Shown here piece after piece: positions 53,847-63,387 of a stretch of DNA of 64,000 nucleotides. Both the position numbers and the translations under genes were made by a program. Where the stretch lies: contig NZ_CP114599.1 of assembly GCF_027286305.1 (NCBI RefSeq), positions 3,381,001 through 3,445,000 of the forward strand, in the 5' to 3' direction. The stretch comes from Phenylobacterium sp. NIBR 498073. Its GTDB lineage: Bacteria > Pseudomonadota > Alphaproteobacteria > Caulobacterales > Caulobacteraceae. Within the stretch, counting starts at the first letter, position 1. Each line of letters begins with the position of its first letter. Below the pieces are notes generated by a model that saw only the letters and a list, made by a program, of their open reading frames with translations, did no database searches and was not told the DNA's origin.

Positions 53847-54266
53847 ATGACCTCTGCCGCGACGGTTGCGGCCGTTGCGGAGGGACGCTTGAAATCTGCC
53901 CCCAGCTCTCTCCTGGACGCTTCGGCTATCAGCCTGTCGGGCCTCTGCCTGGCCCACTGCCTGGCCCTCCCCCTCGTCGCCGCCTTCTCCCCAGTCGTGG
54001 CGACCTGGGCGGAGGCCGAGTGGGTGCACGCGCTCGCCATCGGCCTGGCCGCGCCGATGTCCGCCCTGGCCCTGTGGCGCAAGGGCCAGTCGGCGGCGGT
54101 GGTCCTGCTCTCGCTGACGGGCCTGTCGCTGATGGCCCTGGGCGTCGCCCACTGGCCGAGCCACGAGGCCGAGACGCCGGTCACCGTGGCCGGCAGCCTG
54201 CTGCTCGCCGGCGCCCACGTCGCCAACTGGCGGCGCCGCCACAGCTGCGCCGGAAAGGCCGACTGA
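53847..54266 (+). CDS. MerC-domain membrane protein
   Basis: 139 residues with four hydrophobic segments. The first carries the metal-type cysteine pair (LSGLCLAHCLALPLVAAF). MerC proteins carry metal ions, originally Hg2+, across the inner membrane; solitary MerC-domain proteins in alphaproteobacteria have no proven substrate. No other mer genes are present, and the upstream palindrome points toward zinc or iron control. Confidence 0.82.
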   Translation: MTSAATVAAVAEGRLKSAPSSLLDASAISLSGLCLAHCLALPLVAAFSPVVATWAEAEWVHALAIGLAAPMSALALWRKGQSAAVVLLSLTGLSLMALGVAHWPSHEAETPVTVAGSLLLAGAHVANWRRRHSCAGKAD

Positions 54267-54267
54267 A

Positions 54268-55101
54268 TCAGGCCGCCATCAGCGCGTCGAAGCCGTCGAT
54301 CTCGACAATCGGCGAGGCGACGCCTGCGTCGATCCGCATGACCTTGTTGCAGTAGGTCCGCAGGGTCATGGGATCGTGCGAAGCCAGCACCAGGATGCCG
54401 GCGCGCTCGACCAACTGCTGCAGGCGCTGGTGCGCCTGGTTGCGGAATTCGCCGTCGCCGACCGCGATCCACTCGTCCATCAGGAGCACGTCCGCCTCGA
54501 CCGAGGTCGCGACCGCAAAGGCCAGCCGCGCCTGCATCCCGGCCGAATAGGTCTTCAGCGGCATCTCCAGGAACTGGCCGAGACCCGAGAATTCGGCAAT
54601 CTCTGGCATGCGTTCCTCGACCTCTCGGCGGGTGAGGCCGGCGATCAGGCCACGCAGCCGGATATTGTCGAAGCCGGTGGCCGTCGGGTCGATTCCCAGG
54701 CTGAGATCCAGCAGCGAGGCGATCCGCCCGTCGACCGCGACCAGGCCCTCATCCGGCTCGTAGGCGCCGGCCAGGGCGCGCAGCAGCGTCGTCTTGCCCG
54801 ACCCGTTGTGACCGACCAGGCCCAGCCGGTCGCCGGGCTGGAGCTCGAAATTGACGCCCTGGAGCGCGGTGATGATCCGCCCGCCATTGCTGAGCGCGCC
54901 GCCGACAGCGGCCCTGGCCAGGTGCTTCTTGAGGGAGCGGTTGTCGGCCCCGTAGACCGGAAACCGCAGGGTGAGATCATGCACCCGCACCGCGACTGGC
55001 GACAGGCGCGGCGCCGACGCCGGCTCGAATTCAGACGCGATCGGTCGCACGGCTTCCCCTGTGCGCGTTCCCGCCAACCATCTGCGTCGCGTCGCAATCA
55101 T
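54268..55101 (-). CDS. Orphan ABC-2 type polysaccharide/teichoic-acid export ATPase (Wzt/TagH-like)
   Basis: 277 residues. Walker A GLVGHNGSGKTTLLRAL, a signature region LKTYSAGMQARLAFAV, Walker B DVLLMDE and switch LASHDPM. The TYSAGM signature, in place of LSGGQ, and the DLSLGIDPTATG segment are typical of Wzt/KpsT/TagH ATPases of glycan export. No permease is next to it. It ends 2 bp from the convergent MerC gene. Confidence 0.88.
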   Translation of the reverse strand: MIATRRRWLAGTRTGEAVRPIASEFEPASAPRLSPVAVRVHDLTLRFPVYGADNRSLKKHLARAAVGGALSNGGRIITALQGVNFELQPGDRLGLVGHNGSGKTTLLRALAGAYEPDEGLVAVDGRIASLLDLSLGIDPTATGFDNIRLRGLIAGLTRREVEERMPEIAEFSGLGQFLEMPLKTYSAGMQARLAFAVATSVEADVLLMDEWIAVGDGEFRNQAHQRLQQLVERAGILVLASHDPMTLRTYCNKVMRIDAGVASPIVEIDGFDALMAA

Positions 55102-55119
55102 CGCTTGTCATGTGACTTG

Positions 55120-55140
55120 TTTTAACTTGTTAAGTTAAAA
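55120..55140. promoter_or_regulatory. Perfect 21-bp palindrome before the ABC ATPase
   Basis: Arms TTTTAACTT (55120-55128) and AAGTTAAAA (55132-55140) flank GTT. It lies 18 bp from the ATPase start, in an AT-rich island in a GC-rich genome. Likely an operator; the regulator is unknown. Confidence 0.6.
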
Positions 55141-55344
55141 CTGTATCCCGCCACTCCCATGCGTTCAAGGCGCAGGTCCGAATGCTGGAGGCGCGACTTC
55201 GGTTCCATATCCTGGGTGGAGACCCTAGGCGGCGGCGCCCCCAGGGTAGGCCGCGGCGACGCAAGGGCATGCTGGACAACGACGATCTGCGGCCCCATCT
55301 TTCGCAGTCAAACGTCTGTTCGTCTCCCAGCGGGAAGCCTGCCC

Positions 55345-56520
55345 ATGTTCATGCGCTTTTTCACCGAGCTGCGCGAAGCCAAGGTGCCGGTGACGCTGAA
55401 AGAGTACCTGATGCTCATGGAGGCGCTGGACAAGGTGGTCATCGACCGCTCGGTCGAGGACTTCTATTTCCTGTCGCGCTCGGCCCTGGTGAAGGACGAG
55501 AAGAACCTCGACAAGTTCGACCAGGTCTTCAGCCACGTGTTCAAGGGCCTGGAAAAGGTCGAGGGCGCCGGCGCCGCCGACATCCCGGCCGAGTGGCTGC
55601 GCAAGATCTCCGAGAAGTTCCTGACCGAAGAGGAAAAGGCCCAGATCGAGGCCATGGGCGGCTTCGACAAGCTGATGGAAGCCCTGGCCGAGCGGCTGAA
55701 GGAACAGAAGGAACGCCACGAGGGCGGCAACAAGATGATCGGCACCGGCGGCACCTCGCCGTTCGGCGCCAACGGCTATCACCCCGAAGGCGTGCGCATC
55801 GGCCAGGACAAGGGCCGCCACGGCAAGGCGGTCAAGGTCTGGGACAAGCGCGAGTTCAAGAACCTCGACGACGCGGTCGAACTCGGCACCCGCAACATCA
55901 AGGTCGCCCTGCGCCGGCTGCGCAAATGGGTCCGCGACGGCGCCGCCGACGAACTGGACCTGCCCGGCACCATCAAGGGCACCGCCGAAAAGGGCTATCT
56001 GGACATTCAGCTGCGTCCGGAACGTCGCAACAAGATCAGCGTGCTGATCTTCTTCGACATCGGCGGCTCGATGGACAGCCACATCAAGGTCTGCGAGGAG
56101 CTGTTCTCGGCCGCGCGCTCAGAATTCAAGAACATGGAATTCTACTACTTCCACAACTGCCTCTACGAGAGCGTGTGGAAGGACAACCGCCGCCGTCACA
56201 CCGAAAAGCTGAATACGTGGGACATCCTCCACAAGTACTCCAGCGACTATAAGGTCATCTTCGTCGGCGACGCGACGATGAGCCCATACGAGATCACCTA
56301 TCCGGGCGGCTCGGTCGAGCACTGGAACGAGGAAGCCGGCGCGATATGGATGGACCGCGTGGCCCAGATCTACGAGCATGTCGTGTGGCTGAATCCGACC
56401 GCCGAACGCCATTGGGACTACACCCCGTCGATCGAGGTGATGAAGCAGCTGGTCAATGACCGCATGTTCCCGCTGACCATCGAAGGACTCGACAAGGCGA
56501 TGCGCGAACTGGCGCGCTAG
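55345..56520 (+). CDS. VWA-domain protein (CoxE-like)
   Basis: 391 residues from ATG 55345 (GGGAAG upstream). N-terminal MRFFTELREAKVPVTLKEYL is the CoxE-like start; the VWA domain at ~220-390 has SVLIFFDIGGSMDSHIKVCE, a MIDAS variant with DIGGSM where DxSxS is usual. Such proteins work with MoxR-type ATPases in protein or cofactor maturation. No MoxR gene is adjacent. Confidence 0.88.
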   Translation: MFMRFFTELREAKVPVTLKEYLMLMEALDKVVIDRSVEDFYFLSRSALVKDEKNLDKFDQVFSHVFKGLEKVEGAGAADIPAEWLRKISEKFLTEEEKAQIEAMGGFDKLMEALAERLKEQKERHEGGNKMIGTGGTSPFGANGYHPEGVRIGQDKGRHGKAVKVWDKREFKNLDDAVELGTRNIKVALRRLRKWVRDGAADELDLPGTIKGTAEKGYLDIQLRPERRNKISVLIFFDIGGSMDSHIKVCEELFSAARSEFKNMEFYYFHNCLYESVWKDNRRRHTEKLNTWDILHKYSSDYKVIFVGDATMSPYEITYPGGSVEHWNEEAGAIWMDRVAQIYEHVVWLNPTAERHWDYTPSIEVMKQLVNDRMFPLTIEGLDKAMRELAR

Positions 56521-56564
56521 GCCGCATCGCCCATCGCGTTCGACCTGCTAAGCTGGCGTGACGT

Positions 56565-57233
56565 ATGAGAGATTCGCCCGTGGACCCGGCCCAGGCCAAC
56601 GAACCTGAAGAAACCAACGAGGCCGCCACCAAGGCCGCGGTGTTCTGCGCCGCCGAGCGCCTGTTCGCCCTGCACGGGTTTCAGAACGTCTCGGTGCGCG
56701 ACATCACCGCCGACGCCGGGGTGAACCTCGCCTCGGTGAACTACCACTTCGGCTCCAAGGACGCCCTGCTGTTCGAGATCTTCCGTCGCCGGACGGCGGA
56801 GCTGAACCGCGAACGCGCCCGCATGTTGCACGAGGCGAACGACCGCCATCAGGGCGCGCCCCCGATCCGCGAGATTCTCGAAGCGCTGTTCGCGCCGCCG
56901 CTGCGCTGGGGCTCGCCCGAGAATGACCGCCGCATCTCGATCCAGTTCATCATCCGCTCGCGCAGCGAGGGGAATGAGGAGATGCGCGAGGCGCTGGCCA
57001 ACGACGTCAGCCACCTGGCCCGGTTCGCCGACGCGCTGATCAAGGCCCGGCCCGACCTGCCGCGCGACACCGTCTACTGGCGGCTGCATTTCTGCCTCGG
57101 CATGGTCCACAACAATCGCTTCGCCGAGTTCGACCGTCTGCACGTGCTGTCCGACGGCGCGACGCGCGAGGGCGACACCAACGCCCTGCTGACCCGGATG
57201 CTCGACTTCGCCGAGGCCGGCTTCAAGGCCTAG
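56565..57233 (+). CDS. TetR/AcrR-family regulator
   Basis: 222 residues. HTH region RDITADAGVNLASVNYHFGS near residues 45-65 is typical of TetR. The ligand domain (IQFIIRSRSEGNEEMREALA) resembles the CecR/YbiH-like group. Probably a repressor; its targets are not visible. Confidence 0.9.
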   Translation: MRDSPVDPAQANEPEETNEAATKAAVFCAAERLFALHGFQNVSVRDITADAGVNLASVNYHFGSKDALLFEIFRRRTAELNRERARMLHEANDRHQGAPPIREILEALFAPPLRWGSPENDRRISIQFIIRSRSEGNEEMREALANDVSHLARFADALIKARPDLPRDTVYWRLHFCLGMVHNNRFAEFDRLHVLSDGATREGDTNALLTRMLDFAEAGFKA

Positions 57234-57285
57234 CCGCTCAGCCGACGCCTCGACGCGAGGACGCAATGCGGCCTAGCCTCGCAGC

Positions 57286-58020
57286 ATGGAGCTCATCGAC
57301 CCCATCGCCCTGGCCAGCCCGCGCCTGGCCACCCGCCTCAAGAGCGGCGCCCCGCACCAGGTGTTCTCGGGCTTCCTGTTCCACGTCGAGGCCGACCGCT
57401 ACATCATCCTCACCGCCCTGCACTGCCTGCTGCGGCCGGGCGCCTTCTATTTCAAGAACCGCGGGACCGAAGCGACCTGGGCCGACATCTACGGCCACGA
57501 CCTCGACTGCGAGGCGCTGGGGATCAGCGTGCCGCTCTATGACGGCCAGACCCCGCGGTTCCGCTGGCATCAGGATCCCGACAACGCCTCGCTCGACGTC
57601 GCCGGCGTGCCCGTGCGGCTGCGCGGCCAGCCCCAGGCGATCAACTGGGTCGGACGTTTCGGCGACTACGACGTGGTCGACGAGGGCCTGCCGCTGACCG
57701 CTGGCTCAGCCGGCATGATCTACGGCTTTCCCGGCGGCGCGGCGATCCTGCGCAGCGCGCCGATCGCCCGAGGCTTCAGCCTGGCCTCGGACTACCGGCT
57801 CAATCCCTACGCCTTCCATGTCGACGGCGTCGGCGGAGCCGGCTGCTCGGGCGGCCCGGTCGTGCTGCGCGCCGAGCGTGGCGACCGCACCCTGATCCAG
57901 TGGATCGGTATCTATGTCGCCACCTACGAGGCCGAACGCCTGGGCCGCTGCATTCCGCTGGAGCGGGTGATGGAGCTGGTCGAGACCATGGTCGCCGAGC
58001 CGGACCTGTGGCCCGCCTGA
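57286..58020 (+). CDS. Cytoplasmic trypsin-like serine peptidase-fold protein
   Basis: 244 residues without a signal peptide. The trypsin-like triad can be placed: His46 in ILTALHCLL, Asp104 in NASLDVAGVPV and Ser188 in GGAGCSGGPVV, each with typical flanking residues. The absence of a signal makes the location odd. It could be a regulated cytoplasmic protease, or a phage- or stress-linked effector; family not recognised. Lies 52 bp after the TetR gene on the same strand. Confidence 0.72.
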   Translation: MELIDPIALASPRLATRLKSGAPHQVFSGFLFHVEADRYIILTALHCLLRPGAFYFKNRGTEATWADIYGHDLDCEALGISVPLYDGQTPRFRWHQDPDNASLDVAGVPVRLRGQPQAINWVGRFGDYDVVDEGLPLTAGSAGMIYGFPGGAAILRSAPIARGFSLASDYRLNPYAFHVDGVGGAGCSGGPVVLRAERGDRTLIQWIGIYVATYEAERLGRCIPLERVMELVETMVAEPDLWPA

Positions 58021-58101
58021 CCGCAAAAAAGGGTTGCGCCGCGGCGGAGCTTGGCGTCCCGTAACGTCGTTGTCGGGGGACGCGCGGAGGCTTTGGGCTG
58101 C

Positions 58102-58572
58102 ATGGCGACGACGTTCAAACTCAATGGCCGCGAGGTCACGGTCAAAGGCCCGGACGACTCCCCGCTGCTCTGGGCGATACGCGACGAGCTCGGCCTCACC
58201 GGCACGAAGTTCGGCTGCGGAATCGGCGGCTGCGGCGCCTGTACGGTGCATCTCGACGGCGAGCCGGTGCGCGCGTGCGTCACCCCGCTCAGCTCGATCG
58301 CCGGCCATGCGATCACCACCATCGAGGGGCTCGATCCCAACGGCCGTCATCCGCTGCAGACCGCCTGGATCGAGGCGCAGGCCCCGCAATGCGGCTACTG
58401 CCAGTCGGGCCAGATCATGTCGGCCGCGGCGCTGCTGAAGTCGACGCCCAACCCCACCGACGCCCAGATCGACGACGCCATGAACGGCAACCTCTGCCGC
58501 TGCATGTCCTATGTGCGGATCCGCAAGGCCATCAAGCTGGCCAGCTCCAAGATGCAGGGCGCCAAGGCATGA
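58102..58572 (+). CDS. 2Fe-2S subunit of molybdenum hydroxylase (IorA-like)
   Basis: 156 residues from ATG 58102. N-terminal ferredoxin cluster [17 protein letters not shown]-terminal cluster [16 protein letters not shown] and [15 protein letters not shown], as in xanthine-dehydrogenase-type iron-sulfur subunits. It passes electrons from the molybdenum centre. Its stop overlaps the large-subunit ATG by 3 bases. Confidence 0.93.
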   Translation: MATTFKLNGREVTVKGPDDSPLLWAIRDELGLTGTKFGCGIGGCGACTVHLDGEPVRACVTPLSSIAGHAITTIEGLDPNGRHPLQTAWIEAQAPQCGYCQSGQIMSAAALLKSTPNPTDAQIDDAMNGNLCRCMSYVRIRKAIKLASSKMQGAKA

Positions 58573-60824
58573 ACGCGATCGCCCCGCTCTCCCGCCGCGG
58601 CTTCCTGGCCGCCATCGCCGCCACCGGCGCAGCCATGACCTTCGCGGTCGGACCCGACGAGGCCGCCGCCGCGGCCGGCGATTTCGAGCCGACCATCTGG
58701 TATTCGATCGGCCGCGACGGGACCGTCACCGTCAACGTCATCCGCGCCGAGATGGGCCAGCATGTCGGCACAGCCATCGCCCGCATCGTCGCCGACGAGC
58801 TGGAGGCCGACTGGTCCAAAGTCCGCATCAACCACGTCGATTCCGCCGCCAAGTGGGGCCTGATGGTCACCGGCGGCAGCTGGTCGGTCTGGCAGAGCTA
58901 TCCCTTGATGAGCCAGGCCGGGGCCGCCGGCCGCCAGGTGCTGATCGAAGAAGGCGCCAAGCTGCTCGGAGTCGATCCGAAAGCCTGCACGGCGGCGAGC
59001 AGCATCGTCAGCGGCGGCGGCAAGTCGATCGGCTACGGCGACATCGTCGCCCGTGGGAACCTGAAGCGGACCTTCACCGCCGACGAACTCGGCAAGATGC
59101 CGATCAAGAAGGCCGCCGACCGCCGGCTGGTCGGCAAGCCCTCGGCCCAGCTCGACATCGGCGAGAAGGTCGACGGCTCGGGCAAGTTCGGCATCGACGC
59201 CAGGATCGACGGCATGGTCTACGCCCGGCCGAAGATCCCGCCGACCCGCAATGAATCCAAGGTCGTCTCGGTCGACGACAGCGCCGCCAAGGCGGTGCCG
59301 GGCTATATCCGCACCATCACCCTCGACGATCCGTCGAACACCGTCCCCGGCTGGGCGATGGTCATCGCCGAGAGCTTCGTCGCCGCCGACGCCGCCTGCG
59401 AGCTGGTCAAGGTGGAATGGAGCTCGGGCGACACCGCCAAGACCTCCGAGGCCGACATCCAGAAGCGCGCCAGCGCCCTGATCGCTGATCCCAAGGCCGG
59501 CGCCCTGGTGGTCGAGGATCCCGGCGTCGACGCCGCCTTCGCCGCCGCAAAGACCAAGCTGGAGCGCACCTACACCACCGCCAGCGCCCTGCACTTCCAG
59601 CTCGAGCCGGTGAACGCCCTGGCCCTGGTCAACAAGGACGGCTCCTACGAGATCCACACCGGCAACCAGTGGCAGTCGCTGGTGCTGCCGTGGTTGTCCA
59701 AGGCGCTCGGCGTGGCCGAGGACAAGATCGTCTTGAAGACCTACCTGCTCGGCGGCGGCTTCGGTCGCCGGCTCAACGGCGACTATGCGGTGCCCGCCGC
59801 GCTCGCCGCCAAGGCGCTGGGCCGGCCGGTGAAGATGGTCTGCACGCGGGCCGACGACAGCCGCTTCGATTCCTTCCGCTCGCCCTCGGTCCAGGTCGTG
59901 AAGATGGCGTTCGGCGAGGGCGGCCGCGTGACCGCCATGGACCACGCCGCCTGCGCCGGCTGGCCGACCCAGATCATGGCCCCGTTCTTCATGCCCAAGG
60001 GGACGAACGACGTCGCCTATGACCCGTTCGCGATCAGCGGCGCCAACCACTGGTACAGCGTCGGCGCCCAGCGCGTCCGCGCCGTGCCCAACGACCTGGC
60101 CAACCGCGCCTTCCGCCCCGGCTGGCTGCGCTCGGTCGGTCCCGGTTGGACCAATTGGGCGGTCGAGTGCTTCATGGACGAGGCGGCCCAGTCGGTGGGC
60201 AAGGACCCGCTGGCCTTCCGCCTGGCCATGCTGGACGGCGCGGGCCGCAACGCCGGGTCCGCGCCCAACTCGGTCGGCGGCGCCAAGCGCCAGGCCGCCG
60301 TGCTGTCGCGTCTGGCCGCCAAGGCCGGCTGGGGCCAGTCCCTGCCCAAGGGGACGGGCCTGGGCATCGCCACCACCTTCGGCCAGGAACGCGACATGCC
60401 GACCTGGGTCGCCTGCGCGGCGCGGGTCAAGGTCGACCCCGCCAGCGGCGCGGTGAAGGTCGAGAAGCTGACCCTGGTCGCCGACGCCGGCACCATCGTC
60501 TCACCCGAAGGGGCGCTGGCCCAGATGGAGGGCGCGGCGCTCTGGGGAATGAGCCTGGCGCTTTTCGAAGGCACCGAGTTCGAGAACGGCGCGCCGCGCG
60601 ACACCAACCTCGACGGCTACACGCCGCTGCGGATGGCCGACACGCCCGATCTCGACATCGAGTTCATCGACAGCGCCGAGGTTCCAGTCGGGTTGGGCGA
60701 ACCGGCCACCACCGTGGTCGGCCCGGCGATCGGCAACGCCATCTTCAACGCCTGCGGCGCGCGGGTGCGCCACCTGCCGATCAGGCCTGAAGCCGTCCTT
60801 AACGCCTTGAAGACCAAGTCTTAA
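58569..60824 (+). CDS. Molybdopterin-binding large subunit (IorB-like aldehyde/heteroaromatic oxidoreductase)
   Basis: 751 residues. Tat signal with SRRGFLA at ~8-14, so it is exported folded, with its small subunit probably carried along. Mo-cofactor motifs [14 protein letters not shown], and [20 protein letters not shown] holding the catalytic Glu. This is the isoquinoline 1-oxidoreductase/aldehyde dehydrogenase type that lacks a FAD subunit and passes electrons to a cytochrome. Substrate unknown. Confidence 0.92.
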   Translation: MNAIAPLSRRGFLAAIAATGAAMTFAVGPDEAAAAAGDFEPTIWYSIGRDGTVTVNVIRAEMGQHVGTAIARIVADELEADWSKVRINHVDSAAKWGLMVTGGSWSVWQSYPLMSQAGAAGRQVLIEEGAKLLGVDPKACTAASSIVSGGGKSIGYGDIVARGNLKRTFTADELGKMPIKKAADRRLVGKPSAQLDIGEKVDGSGKFGIDARIDGMVYARPKIPPTRNESKVVSVDDSAAKAVPGYIRTITLDDPSNTVPGWAMVIAESFVAADAACELVKVEWSSGDTAKTSEADIQKRASALIADPKAGALVVEDPGVDAAFAAAKTKLERTYTTASALHFQLEPVNALALVNKDGSYEIHTGNQWQSLVLPWLSKALGVAEDKIVLKTYLLGGGFGRRLNGDYAVPAALAAKALGRPVKMVCTRADDSRFDSFRSPSVQVVKMAFGEGGRVTAMDHAACAGWPTQIMAPFFMPKGTNDVAYDPFAISGANHWYSVGAQRVRAVPNDLANRAFRPGWLRSVGPGWTNWAVECFMDEAAQSVGKDPLAFRLAMLDGAGRNAGSAPNSVGGAKRQAAVLSRLAAKAGWGQSLPKGTGLGIATTFGQERDMPTWVACAARVKVDPASGAVKVEKLTLVADAGTIVSPEGALAQMEGAALWGMSLALFEGTEFENGAPRDTNLDGYTPLRMADTPDLDIEFIDSAEVPVGLGEPATTVVGPAIGNAIFNACGARVRHLPIRPEAVLNALKTKS

Positions 60825-60894
60825 CCCGCAGGGCCGTATCTCCGGGTCGCGCTTCTCCCCTCGTGGCGCGTAGCAGATACCGGAAAGCCCTTCG

Positions 60895-63159
60895 ATGCAT
60901 CGCCTTCTCCTCGTCGGCGGCGCGGCCGCCGCCGCGCTCCTGTCCTCCAGCGCCGCGCTCGCCGCCGACGCGCCGCAGGTCGATGAGCTGATCGTCACCG
61001 GCGAGAAGGCCGACCGCAGCCTGCAGGACACCGTCGCCAGTGTCGCCCTGTTCACCGAGCGTGGGCTCGACGCGCGCAACATCCAGGACCTCAGCGACCT
61101 GGTGAACCACGCCGCCAACGTCGCCGAGACCTATCAGGGCTTCGGCTTCACCATCCGCGGCGTCGCCAACAACGGCGTCTCGGGCGGCGGCAGCGGTGGT
61201 CTGGCCACGGTCTATCTCGACGGCGCGGCCCTGCCCGACCGGGCGCTGGCCGCCGGCCCGCTGAACATGTGGGACATCGCCCAGGCCGAGATCCTGCGCG
61301 GCCCGCAATCGACCCTGCAGGGCCGCAACACGCTTGCCGGCGCCATCGTCCTGCGCAGCAACGATCCGACCTGGACCTGGAGCGGCGTGGCCCGCGCCGA
61401 CCTGGCCGACGACGAATCCCGCATCCTCGCCTTCGCGGCCGGCGGCCCGATCGTCGCCGATCAGCTGGCCTTCCGCCTGTCGTTCGAGGACCGCGACGCC
61501 GAAGGCTTCACCTACAACTCGACCCGCAAGACCCAGGAAGACCCGCTGCTGTCGACCACCGTCCGCGGCAAGCTGCTGTTCACCCCCTCGGCCCTGCCCG
61601 ACCTGACCGTGCGCGCCAGCGTGCTGCACAACCGGCACAAGGGCGGCTACATCTACAGCTACTCGCGCTCGGACGTCCCGAACCCGGCCGAGAACCGCAT
61701 CGCCACCAGCGACTATCCGGGCCAGACCCGCAGCACGAGCGACATCCTGACGCTCAACGCCGACTACGCGATCTCCGACCAGCTCAAGCTGACCTCGGTC
61801 ACCGCCTGGAGCAAGGTGCGCAGCGCCAGCCTGTTCGACATGGACGGCGGCCCGGCCTCGATCGCCTACGGCCGCGAAGACGACCTCGACCGTTCGCTCT
61901 CGCAGGAACTACGCCTGCAGTATGAAGGCGAGCGCCTGTCCGGCCTCGCCGGCCTCTACTTCGCCGACCGCGACCGCGACTTCGCCGTCGCCACCCGCAA
62001 CGCCCTGGCCACGCCGCGCGCCACCCTGCTGGGCGTGCTGATGAGCCCGCCGTTCAACCTGCCGGCCGCCACCGCCAACGCCGCTGCCAACGCCTATGTC
62101 GCGGCCCTGCCCTCGGTCTCGGTCGACTTCGCCGGCCGCGCGCCGGAAGAGATCCAGACGGTCGCCCTGTTCGCCGACGGCCGTTACCAGCTGACCCAGC
62201 AGCTCTCGCTGCTGGCCGGCTTCCGCTACGACCGCGAGGAAAACACCCTGGCGGTGGCCCAGACCACGCGCTTCGCCGGGACCTATCCGAACCCGGCCGC
62301 CTTCGGCGCCTTGGCCCCGGTGATCGCCGGCCTCAACCAGGTCGTCGGCCTCTATGTCGCCCAGGCCACCGCCAACCAGCCGGAGACCTCGCGCAGCTTC
62401 GAGGCCTTCCTGCCCAAGCTTGGCCTGAAGTACGACATCACCGAGGACGCCTCGCTGAGCTTCGTGGCCCAGCGCGGCTATCGCTCGGGCGGCGCCAATA
62501 TCAACGTCATCCGCTCGGCGGTCGTCCCCTACGACCCGGAATACACCTGGAACTACGAGCTGGCGGCCCGCACCAGCTGGCTGGACGGCGCCCTGAGCGT
62601 CAACGCCAACGCCTACTATGTCGACTGGAGCGACCAGCAGGTGGTCGTGAACCTCAGCGCCACCCCCTACGACTACCAGACCGAAAACGCCGGCGCCTCG
62701 CACCTCTACGGGGCCGAGCTCGAAGCCGCCTGGCGTCCGACCGCCGCCTTGGACCTCTACGGGTCGGTCGGCTACAGCCGCACCGAGTTCGACGACTTCA
62801 CCATCCGCGCCGGGACCAGCACCATCGATCTCTCGGGCAGCGAGTTCGCCTTCGCGCCGGAATGGACCTGGAACCTCGGCGGCGCCTATCGCTGGGACAA
62901 CGGCGTGTTCGTCAACCTGGACGCCGGCTACCGCAGCGAGTCCTACGGCGTCTCCGGCCCGACCCAAGGCGCCAACAAGCTCGACGCCCGCACCCTGCTC
63001 GGCGGCAAGATCGGCTACCAGGCCGAACGCTGGACCCTGGCCGCCTACGCGACCAACCTGCTGGACGAGGAGTACGTCCAGTTCCGCCAGCCGACCCTCA
63101 ACCGCGCCATGTACGGCGCGCCGCGCGTCTTCGGCGCCGTCCTCGAAACCCGTTGGTGA
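60895..63159 (+). CDS. TonB-dependent receptor
   Basis: 754 residues. Signal peptide to about AALAAD; TonB box-like VDELIVTGEK; plug with FTIRGVANNGVSGGG and EILRGPQSTLQGRNTLAGAI; beta-barrel ending ...ETRW with a terminal aromatic. Lies 70 bp after the molybdenum hydroxylase and 228 bp before an MFS gene, suggesting that the three handle one aromatic or siderophore-like compound. Confidence 0.93.
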   Translation: MHRLLLVGGAAAAALLSSSAALAADAPQVDELIVTGEKADRSLQDTVASVALFTERGLDARNIQDLSDLVNHAANVAETYQGFGFTIRGVANNGVSGGGSGGLATVYLDGAALPDRALAAGPLNMWDIAQAEILRGPQSTLQGRNTLAGAIVLRSNDPTWTWSGVARADLADDESRILAFAAGGPIVADQLAFRLSFEDRDAEGFTYNSTRKTQEDPLLSTTVRGKLLFTPSALPDLTVRASVLHNRHKGGYIYSYSRSDVPNPAENRIATSDYPGQTRSTSDILTLNADYAISDQLKLTSVTAWSKVRSASLFDMDGGPASIAYGREDDLDRSLSQELRLQYEGERLSGLAGLYFADRDRDFAVATRNALATPRATLLGVLMSPPFNLPAATANAAANAYVAALPSVSVDFAGRAPEEIQTVALFADGRYQLTQQLSLLAGFRYDREENTLAVAQTTRFAGTYPNPAAFGALAPVIAGLNQVVGLYVAQATANQPETSRSFEAFLPKLGLKYDITEDASLSFVAQRGYRSGGANINVIRSAVVPYDPEYTWNYELAARTSWLDGALSVNANAYYVDWSDQQVVVNLSATPYDYQTENAGASHLYGAELEAAWRPTAALDLYGSVGYSRTEFDDFTIRAGTSTIDLSGSEFAFAPEWTWNLGGAYRWDNGVFVNLDAGYRSESYGVSGPTQGANKLDARTLLGGKIGYQAERWTLAAYATNLLDEEYVQFRQPTLNRAMYGAPRVFGAVLETRW

Positions 63160-63190
63160 CGGAGAGTCTTCTCCAAATCCGAAAAGCTCA

Positions 63191-63226
63191 GAGCGCGATC
63201 AGATTCTATCGAAGCCGATCGCGCTC
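63191..63226. repeat. Inverted repeat with 10-bp arms in the receptor/MFS gap
   Basis: GAGCGCGATC (63191-63200) and GATCGCGCTC (63217-63226) are perfect complements around a 16-nt loop. No T-run follows, so it looks like a dispersed intergenic element rather than a normal terminator. Confidence 0.55.
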
Positions 63227-63387
63227 CGGGCCGCGCGCGCCCCTTCCCCCGCGGTATCGGACTCTGGTACGACGGTCGGCATAAAATTTAGCCGTAAAGA
63301 TTAGGGAGTCGCCCGCGCGACCCATTTAGCGATCCGCGCGCGGGCGGGACGCGATTGGAAGCACATATTTCAAGGCAGGACGCGGCG

